Shown here one piece after another: positions 52,271-58,408 of a stretch of DNA of 58,408 nucleotides. The notes under the pieces were generated by a model that worked only from the letters and a program-made list of their open reading frames with translations, was not told where the DNA came from and did no database searches. The stretch is taken from contig JBCBVV010000042.1 of NCBI GenBank assembly GCA_039817415.1, forward strand, positions 1 through 58,408, given 5' to 3'. The DNA is from JALEFZ01 sp039817415 (GTDB lineage: Bacteria > Bacteroidota > Bacteroidia > J057). The translations under genes and the position numbers were made by a program. Position 1 is the stretch's first letter. Each line of letters begins with the position of its first letter.

Positions 52271-54715
52271 CTACCCAATCTGGATGGTTTTGAAATCCCT
52301 TTTCACTGTGAGGTGAACAGTCTTCCCTTTTTTAACAGAAGGAACAACTTCTCCATCGACTAGGCATCTGAATTGTTTTCCCTTGATGCCATGGATAAAC
52401 AGCTTATATTCTTGGTAGCAAGGGTCATAATCACCTTCTACATGTTGCTCAACTGAGATTCCCCCTCCGCTGCCTTTAACTACGAAGTTGGCATAGCGGA
52501 ATTTTCCGTCTGCATAGTCATATCCTTCTCCTTCGTCATCATACCAGTGGCTCACCACCTCACCTGATGTTGCATATACATGAACATCATGAATGTCGAA
52601 GGTTTTTTCTCCTACATACTGCATGACAGGGGCGATAGGAAGCACAGCCCCTTCTCTTACGAACATAGGTATGCTGGATAGGTCTACATCTAGGAAGATT
52701 TCCTTGCCACCTTTATACGTTTTAGCACCATTAAAGGCATACCATTTTCCCTTAGGAAGGTACAGCCCTCGTCGCGTTTGTCCTTGTTCAGAAATGGGGC
52801 ATACCACCAGATGATCTCCCACTGTGAACTCTTCCATTCTGTGGAGGGTCTCAGGGTCATTCTGGTACATGAATGACATAGGTCTTAGTACAGGAGTTCC
52901 TTTCTTGACATACTGCCAAAAGGCGGTATAGATGATAGGTAGGATTTGATAACGTAGTTCAATGGCAGCCCTAGCATGAGAGGTGAATGGTTCTCCGTAG
53001 ACCCAAGGTTCTTGGTCAAGGGTAACGTCCTCCATCTTGGCTTTCACTTCGTCTTCGTCGACTTCAGCATCACCGACGGCATGGTATCCGATGGAGTGCA
53101 TTCTATAGAGTGGATGGAAGGCAGCTAATTGTAACCATCTTACCACGAGTTCTCCGTCTGGTTCATCGTTAAAGCCCCCTACATCAGATCCAGTGAAGGA
53201 AAAGCCAGAGATAGAAAGTCGCTGACACTGTGTGCTTGCCATTAGCAGATGCTCCCAGCTCGCCACATTATCTCCTGTCCATACAGATGCATATCTTTGT
53301 CCACCTGAGTAGGAGGCACGGGTGATCACAAAGGGTCTCTTGCCGTGTAGGTGGTATTTTAAGCCGCACAAGGTAGCTCTGGACATCTGCATTCCATAGA
53401 TGTTGTGTCCTTCTTTATGGCTAGATTGGTGTCCCTCCATATGGAACCTAACATCTTCTGGAAGTGTCTTGCTTAGTACTTCGAAAGCGGCAGGTTCATT
53501 CATGTCATTCCAGACAGCTGCCACACCATTCTCTTCAATCAAGCCTTTGTACAAGCCTGCCCACCAATCACGGACATCTGGTCGGGTGTAATCAGGATAC
53601 ATACAGTCTCCTGGCCATACCTTGCCCTTTGCATAATAGCCTTCTGGATTTTTTAGCCAAGCATCCTTTTCCATGCCCTCATTGTAGACCCAGTATTCAC
53701 TATCAACCTTGATACCCGGATCAATCATCACTACGGTCTTGAATCCATCGTCCTTTAATTCACTGATCATTCGAGTCGGATCAGGGAAGAAATCATGGTT
53801 CCATGTGAAGCAACGATAACCATCCATATAATCAATATCCAGGTAAATGGCATCGCAAGGGATGTTTCTCGATCTGAATTCGTGTGCAATTCTTTTTACT
53901 TCAGCTTCGGGATAATAACTCCATTTGCACTGGTGATAACCCAACGTCCATAGAGCGGGAAGTTCTGGTCTTCCTGTAAGTTGGGCGTATCGCTCAGCTA
54001 CACTGATCAGATGAGGACCATTGATGAAGTAATAATTCATCTCCCCATGGTTGGCCCAATAGGAGGTGGCTTCAGGTCTCTCTTTGGCAAAGTCAAAGAA
54101 GGTTCTAAAACTGTTGTCAAAGAATATTCCGTAGCCCAATCCATGATGTAGACCATAGTAGAATGGAATGGAGCGATACAATGGATCTGTCTGGGCTGTG
54201 TATCCAAAGCTATCTGTATTCCAGTTTTGGAGGCGTTGGCCCTTTAGGTTTAAATGCCCACTCTTGTCGCCTAAACCAAAATAATATTCGTCCTTTTGAG
54301 CCTTTTTGCTCATCATAACAACGGCACCACCATGCTCATAATTCTCCCAATGGAAGCCCTTATCGTCTTCTAGGATAATATCATTGTCATGGTTAGTAAA
54401 GGTGGTTTTAAGTCCCTTCTTAGTCAGAATTACCGTTGTGGTGGAGGTTTTTATATATAGGTGTTCTTCGTCTTCCTCAATGTGTATATGAACCTCTTTG
54501 GGCTGAAAGATCGGATCGATCGCGTATGAAAAGTCAGGCTTGTAATAGCCTTCGGTAGAAAATCTGAATCGGATGATATCGTCGGACAGCACATGAATTC
54601 TAAGCAAGGCCCCATTGTCGCACGTAATATGTACGACGTTCCCATCGAGACGATAGGTGGTAAGTAGGCCAGGGTAGAGCTCTATGTTGCGGACCAGTGG
54701 CTCTTGATTCATCAT
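52271..54715 (-). CDS. Glycoside hydrolase family 31 alpha-glucosidase
   Basis: Retaining exo-alpha-glucosidase of 814 residues without a signal peptide, so cytoplasmic. The N-terminal beta-sandwich (about 1-240) is followed by the (beta/alpha)8 barrel. The nucleophile is D404 in VWNDMNEPAAF and the acid/base is D482 in WTGDN. Further family blocks are AIYLDIDYMDGYRCFTW and FSFTGSDVGGF. C-terminal beta domains run to the end. It fits degradation of maltose or other alpha-glucosides. It has a long 1-kb upstream region with possible operator sites. No sus-like genes are adjacent. Confidence 0.94.
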   Translation of the reverse strand: MMNQEPLVRNIELYPGLLTTYRLDGNVVHITCDNGALLRIHVLSDDIIRFRFSTEGYYKPDFSYAIDPIFQPKEVHIHIEEDEEHLYIKTSTTTVILTKKGLKTTFTNHDNDIILEDDKGFHWENYEHGGAVVMMSKKAQKDEYYFGLGDKSGHLNLKGQRLQNWNTDSFGYTAQTDPLYRSIPFYYGLHHGLGYGIFFDNSFRTFFDFAKERPEATSYWANHGEMNYYFINGPHLISVAERYAQLTGRPELPALWTLGYHQCKWSYYPEAEVKRIAHEFRSRNIPCDAIYLDIDYMDGYRCFTWNHDFFPDPTRMISELKDDGFKTVVMIDPGIKVDSEYWVYNEGMEKDAWLKNPEGYYAKGKVWPGDCMYPDYTRPDVRDWWAGLYKGLIEENGVAAVWNDMNEPAAFEVLSKTLPEDVRFHMEGHQSSHKEGHNIYGMQMSRATLCGLKYHLHGKRPFVITRASYSGGQRYASVWTGDNVASWEHLLMASTQCQRLSISGFSFTGSDVGGFNDEPDGELVVRWLQLAAFHPLYRMHSIGYHAVGDAEVDEDEVKAKMEDVTLDQEPWVYGEPFTSHARAAIELRYQILPIIYTAFWQYVKKGTPVLRPMSFMYQNDPETLHRMEEFTVGDHLVVCPISEQGQTRRGLYLPKGKWYAFNGAKTYKGGKEIFLDVDLSSIPMFVREGAVLPIAPVMQYVGEKTFDIHDVHVYATSGEVVSHWYDDEGEGYDYADGKFRYANFVVKGSGGGISVEQHVEGDYDPCYQEYKLFIHGIKGKQFRCLVDGEVVPSVKKGKTVHLTVKRDFKTIQIG

Positions 54716-55274
54716 ATGATTTGATTCAATTAAGTGTTCTAAACATCAAATATTGATTGTGACTGAAAAATTATGACTTGTTTCCTTATCACAATCTCTG
54801 GGGGCAGTCATTGGGCTCATTTTTGTGCTAAATGGCAAGATGCCATACATTTTATTGCAATATCTATGCGAAATATATGTCCAGATTAATTGTTTGACAA
54901 AATCCTCGCAATGTTCAACAAAGGTTTTTTTCAACAAATAGTCACTCCTTTTCCACCATTTCGGTAGCTTGAAGTATTCTGATTTCGGCTAATCATATAG
55001 ATTGTCTAATTTAACCGTCTCATTGTCAAAAAGATGATTGCGTACATCTGATTTAGCACAATTGAAGCAGGGTAGTAGGAGAGTCTTAGAAGTCGCTTAG
55101 ACTAATTTTCCTTTGGTTTAGGGATTTTCTCGAAATGTTATGGGAGAGGTGAAGTAGGACCAAAAATAAGCTTGATAATAGACTCTTGAAAGTAAAATTA
55201 TCTTTAAGCAAAACAATAGATTCTGTTATGACAGAAGTCAAGAAAATATTTTGATATGTTGAATATAACGATGC

Positions 55275-55309
55275 AAAAAAAAAGGAGGTACAGAAAAAAT
55301 CTGCACCTC
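55275..55309 (-). terminator. Orphan minus-strand terminator
   Basis: On the minus strand: stem GAGGTGCAGA with TCTGTACCTC (one G-U pair) and a five-base loop, followed by T9 (A run at 55275-55283). No coding sequence ends here, so it marks a short transcript or attenuates one toward GH31. Confidence 0.8.
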
Positions 55310-55415
55310 TGCTTTCCTCAAAAATTGCTATATAAATACTAACTACATTTCAAATGTGGGGCTTTTTTTAATTATTGTCAACAGTACACATTACAAAAAA
55401 TTAGATTTTTTGAAC

Positions 55416-55434
55416 CGTAATCGATTACGTAATC
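55416..55434. promoter_or_regulatory. Overlapping palindromes, candidate LacI-type operator
   Basis: A perfect 14-bp palindrome CGTAATCGATTACG (55416-55429) overlaps GATTACGTAATC (55423-55434), giving three alternating hexamers GTAATC-GATTAC-GTAATC. AATCGATT fits the AANCGNTT core of LacI-family sites. It lies about 35 bases upstream of the minus-strand promoter-like pair. Confidence 0.5.
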
Positions 55435-55725
55435 CTTTTCGTCTAATAAAATAAGCCATTTTTTTATTCCTTTTATCTGAGATTTTAACGCATTAGGATA
55501 GCTATATGTGTAATCTTTTACGAATTGTCGAATTTTTTGGCCTCTTGATTTGACTTTTTTGCTGTAAGAAAGGATTCATTTCTCCTCTTGGAATATTGTA
55601 ATTTAGGAAGAAGCTTTTAGGATATTTCTTTTCGAAAGCTATGCTGAAGGATGAAAATCTTCTTGTCCAGGGTATTTTTTACATTCTGGTAATATTGGAG
55701 AATTGTGACTTATATCATATTACCC

Positions 55726-55757
55726 CAAAAAAGGAAGGAGCTTTAACCTCCTTCCTT
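55726..55757 (-). terminator. Terminator of asd
   Basis: Stem AAGGAAGGAG/CTCCTTCCTT with a short loop, followed on the minus strand by T's (A run at 55727-55732). Confidence 0.88.
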
Positions 55758-55786
55758 CCTATATCGAACAATATCTTGTTGTATGC

Positions 55787-56770
55787 TTAGACGGCTTTGG
55801 GTAAAAGCGATTGAGCGATTTGAACGGCATTGGTTGCTGCTCCTTTTCTTAGGTTGTCAGCTACGATCCAAAGGTTAAGTCCATGTTCGATGGATTCATC
55901 TCTTCTAATTCTCCCTACAAAGGTCTCATCTCTTCCATGTACATTTCTAGGCATAGGGTAGAGGTTGTTTGCAGGATCATCCATCACCACAAGGTTTTCT
56001 GTGGAGCCCAAGATTTCCCTTACTGCTTCTAGGGTAAAAGGACGATGGAATTCGATATTGACTGCCTCTGAGTGTCCTCCATACACTGGAACTCTTACAG
56101 CTGTGGCAGTAATGGCAATGCTATCGTCATTTAGAATTTTTCTTGTTTCATGTACAAGCTTGAGTTCCTCTTTTGTATAACCATTGTCAAAAAAGATGTC
56201 GCAATGTGGAATGCAGTTTAAATCTATAGCATGCGGATACACCATGTTGGGTTCTTCTCCTGACCTTTCTTTCATCAACTGATCCCAGGCATCCTTTCCG
56301 GTTCCTGTGACGGATTGATAGGTCGAGATCACCAAGCGCTTGATACCAAATGCCTTGTGAAGAGGAGCGAGTGCCACTACCATTTGAATGGTAGAACAGT
56401 TAGGATTGGCGATCAGTTTAGCGCTGTCTACCGCTTGCATATTTACCTCTGGTACGACTAGGGGCACATCTTTATCCATTCTCCAGGCAGAGGAATTGTC
56501 AATGACCGTGCTACCTACCTCGACAAATTTAGGAGCGAAAGTTTTGCTGGTACTACCTCCTGCAGAAAATAGAGCAATATCAGGTTTGGAAGCGATTCCG
56601 TCTTCCATGCTTACTACTTTCCATTTTTTATTCTGGAATACTACTTCCTTGCCTACAGATCTTTGTGAGGCAACAGGGATCAACTCACTTACTGGGAAGT
56701 TTCGTTCTTCCAGCACTTTCAACATTTCGGTACCTACCAAGCCGGTGGCACCCACTACAGCAACTCTCAT
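55787..56770 (-). CDS. asd: Aspartate-semialdehyde dehydrogenase
   Basis: NADP-dependent reductive dephosphorylation of aspartyl phosphate to aspartate semialdehyde, feeding lysine, diaminopimelate, methionine and threonine synthesis. The dinucleotide loop is VGATGLVGTEM (6-16), the catalytic cysteine C125 lies in NPNCSTIQMV and the catalytic His is in VPVYGGHSEAVN. The length of 327 residues is normal. It is monocistronic: a terminator follows and it is separated from manC by 192 bases and another terminator. Confidence 0.96.
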   Translation of the reverse strand: MRVAVVGATGLVGTEMLKVLEERNFPVSELIPVASQRSVGKEVVFQNKKWKVVSMEDGIASKPDIALFSAGGSTSKTFAPKFVEVGSTVIDNSSAWRMDKDVPLVVPEVNMQAVDSAKLIANPNCSTIQMVVALAPLHKAFGIKRLVISTYQSVTGTGKDAWDQLMKERSGEEPNMVYPHAIDLNCIPHCDIFFDNGYTKEELKLVHETRKILNDDSIAITATAVRVPVYGGHSEAVNIEFHRPFTLEAVREILGSTENLVVMDDPANNLYPMPRNVHGRDETFVGRIRRDESIEHGLNLWIVADNLRKGAATNAVQIAQSLLPKAV

Positions 56771-56915
56771 GGATTTTTAGGTTTTATCGAGAGGAAAGCT
56801 CGTCTGAAGAAGTTCATGATTCTGTCAGGAGCGCAACATTACAAAAAAAAGAGCAAAATGTCCCTAAGGACTTCAGGTCAAGTGATTACTTCAAGAGAAA
56901 GAAGAATTCAGGCAC

Positions 56916-56942
56916 AAAAAAAGGGCGAATAAATCGCCCTTT
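56916..56942 (-). terminator. Terminator of manC
   Basis: Stem AAAGGGCGA/TCGCCCTTT with a five-base loop; the A run on the left reads as T's on the minus strand. Confidence 0.85.
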
Positions 56943-56962
56943 CTATTCAAATCTATTATTCG

Positions 56963-58048
56963 TTAGACATAGGGCTCGCCTTTTGAGCTTTTCAGATCAC
57001 CTACGATCTGTTTGATAAACTGCTCATCATCCTTTTTGCAAATAAGTAAGGCATCATCTGTATCTACTACGATGAAGCCTTCTAAGCCTTTCATGATGAC
57101 AATTTTACCTTCCCTCGTTGTCTTTACCATGTTATTATAGGAATCATATGCGACTACCTCACCTTGTACGGCATTTTGGTGGTAGTCTTTCGGAGTATTA
57201 GAGTGTACTGATCCCCAGGTCCCTAGATCGCTCCAGCCAAATTCGGCAGGGATGACATAGACATTTTCAGCCTTCTCCATGATACCATTATCCATAGAAA
57301 TACTATCACAGCTGGAATAAGTCTTTGAGATAGCGTCTTTTTCTCCATCTTGATAATAATGCCCTTCAATTGAAGTAAATTTTTCCGCCATATCAGGTAG
57401 GAAAGTTTTGAAGGCTTGGTCAATGGTAGAGGCTGAGAAAAGGAAGATGCCTGCATTCCAAACAAAATCCCCGCTGTCTACAAACTGTCTCGCTAATTCT
57501 AAAGGTGGCTTTTCTGTAAAGGTCTTCACTTTGAAGTAGCCCTTGTTTTCCTCGTCGACGAAAAATTGGATATATCCATAGCCAGTGTCAGGCCTCGTCG
57601 GTGTAATTCCTAGGGTAACAATGCGATCTTCACCTGTACAGACATTAAGGCCCAAGAGGATTTTCTCCTTAAATACCTCCTCTTTTTGGATCAAGGCATC
57701 TGATGGGGCCACAACAAAGACTGCATTCGGGTTCAGCTTTTTGATTTTATAGGCAGCATAAGCTACGCATGGAGCTGTATTTCTTCCGATGGGTTCGAGC
57801 AAAATCTGATCGTCGCTCATTTCAGGGATTTGTTCCTTGACTAGGTCAAAATATCTTTCATTGGTAACGACATAAATATTCTGACTGGGTACAATAGAAG
57901 AAAACCGCTTAAAGGTATCCTGTATCAGGGTATGGCCAGTGCCCAGAATATCGTGAAATTGTTTAGGGAAGGAAGAGCGACTCATGGGCCAAAAGCGGCT
58001 ACCGATGCCACCAGCCATGATGATTACATAATGATTAGGATTTTGCAT
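56963..58048 (-). CDS. manC: Mannose-1-phosphate guanylyltransferase
   Basis: Makes GDP-mannose from GTP and mannose-1-phosphate for glycans and exopolysaccharide. I preferred the start MQNPNHYVIIMAGG at 58048; the frame to 58090 adds 14 residues not seen in the family. The nucleotidyltransferase signature GGIGSRFWPMSRSSFPKQF is near residues 13-32 and the metal-binding FVWNAGIFLF block is present. The 361 residues cover only the transferase domain, without the isomerase half of bifunctional enzymes. Confidence 0.93.
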   Translation of the reverse strand: MQNPNHYVIIMAGGIGSRFWPMSRSSFPKQFHDILGTGHTLIQDTFKRFSSIVPSQNIYVVTNERYFDLVKEQIPEMSDDQILLEPIGRNTAPCVAYAAYKIKKLNPNAVFVVAPSDALIQKEEVFKEKILLGLNVCTGEDRIVTLGITPTRPDTGYGYIQFFVDEENKGYFKVKTFTEKPPLELARQFVDSGDFVWNAGIFLFSASTIDQAFKTFLPDMAEKFTSIEGHYYQDGEKDAISKTYSSCDSISMDNGIMEKAENVYVIPAEFGWSDLGTWGSVHSNTPKDYHQNAVQGEVVAYDSYNNMVKTTREGKIVIMKGLEGFIVVDTDDALLICKKDDEQFIKQIVGDLKSSKGEPYV

Positions 58049-58408
58049 GAATAATTTTTCTGCTTTTTCAATGATAGTCAATCTAAACAAAGGAAGAGCG
58101 CCAGGGCAAGATAATTTTATATAAAAATAAAATCACGGAAAGGGCCGAAAGGAACGGAAGATTTACCGAATCTTCAAGGACAAAAATCATTTACAGCACA
58201 AAAGTAGCTAATGATCAAAGTCTTTAAATAACTTTCTCCTAAATGGATTGAATAGGCTGTTCAATGGTTTTTTCAATACAGAAGGAGGATTTTTCGTCAA
58301 TTTATCGAGTAATATGATCACCTAATTTTACCAAAAGCGAATAGGCTGTCCTATTTTGATACATTATTTCGTAATAAATAGATTGAAAATTATTTTAAAA
58401 TAATTTTC
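58049..58408. other. Right-edge intergenic region
   Basis: No gene seen. It contains an 11-base direct repeat GAATAGGCTGT (58250-58260 and 58339-58349) and ends in a palindrome described separately. The manC promoter should lie here. Confidence 0.55.
58385..58408. repeat. 24-bp perfect AT-rich palindrome at window edge
   Basis: GAAAATTATTTT followed by its exact reverse complement, ending at the last base of the window, so any further symmetry or flanking sequence is cut off. Confidence 0.7.

Larger units (their letters stand above)
54716..55786. other. 1.07-kb AT-rich region upstream of the GH31 gene
   Basis: No convincing gene; the 63-codon frame at 54746-54937 is AT-driven. It contains, from the right: the asd terminator (55726-55757), a palindrome cluster (55416-55434), a minus-strand promoter-like pair (TTG at 55379-55381 and CACATTTG as reverse complement of 55351-55358, 20 bases apart) and a minus-strand terminator (55275-55309). 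Confidence 0.6.

Noticed and set aside
54746..54937. 63-codon minus-strand frame upstream of GH31
   Set aside because: AT-driven sequence in the expected promoter region, with no sign of a folded or membrane protein.

Overview
The window reads as chromosome of a Bacteroidota bacterium. The evidence is C-terminal type IX secretion (T9SS) sorting domains, a FecI/FecR pair feeding an STN-type TonB-dependent receptor, the fused E1 alpha-beta 2-oxoacid dehydrogenase typical of the phylum, genes without Shine-Dalgarno sequences, and TTG/TAnnTTTG-like promoters. A marine Saprospirales- or Cytophagales-type organism is my best guess; the class cannot be fixed from this sequence. I saw no tRNA, rRNA, CRISPR array, insertion sequence or phage.

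Layout. (1) 146-1507: a sigma-54 response regulator. (2) 1.5-16 kb, minus strand: an unusual surface-protein locus. Two cassettes of DUF1800, DUF1501 and a discoidin-like T9SS protein (the second with a tandemly duplicated DUF1800 gene) run into an ECF sigma / FecR / STN-TonB receptor operon. (3) 16.3-18.7 kb: egtB-egtD for ergothioneine, convergent with a threonine/serine dehydratase. (4) 19.9-25 kb: fused E1 dehydrogenase, an MCE lipid-transport protein, a small membrane protein and an ankyrin protein. (5) 25-29.6 kb, minus strand: a probable five-gene operon of a TerB/LETM1-like protein, a PaaE-like ferredoxin reductase, an H-NOX haem NO sensor, a hybrid histidine kinase without a sensor domain of its own, and a 76-residue protein. 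(6) 29.8-37.4 kb: two unknown genes, a short GT35 phosphorylase-like protein that lacks the PLP lysine, a hydrolase lipoprotein, an AraC regulator and an LpxR-like lipid A deacylase. (7) 37.6-40.8 kb: acyl-CoA dehydrogenase, APH-like kinase and SDR, resembling the 4-hydroxyacid (levulinate, Lva / ACAD10-11) pathway. (8) 41.5-46.7 kb: a T9SS protein and a membrane-anchored TPR-CHAT protease converging on an ECF sigma factor with a membrane TPR anti-sigma-like protein. (9) 47-58 kb: a MarR regulator, a propeller-amidohydrolase, a TPR protein, a GH31 alpha-glucosidase, asd and manC.

The two strongest candidates for undescribed systems are the duplicated DUF1800/DUF1501/discoidin-T9SS locus with its own FecIR-receptor module, and the periplasmic TPR-CHAT protease next to a sigma / transmembrane-TPR pair. 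The second recalls, by analogy only, protease-controlled release of sigma factors. The H-NOX operon and the PLP-less phosphorylase are secondary leads. Many clear hairpin terminators and several dyad operators separate the units and are listed individually.
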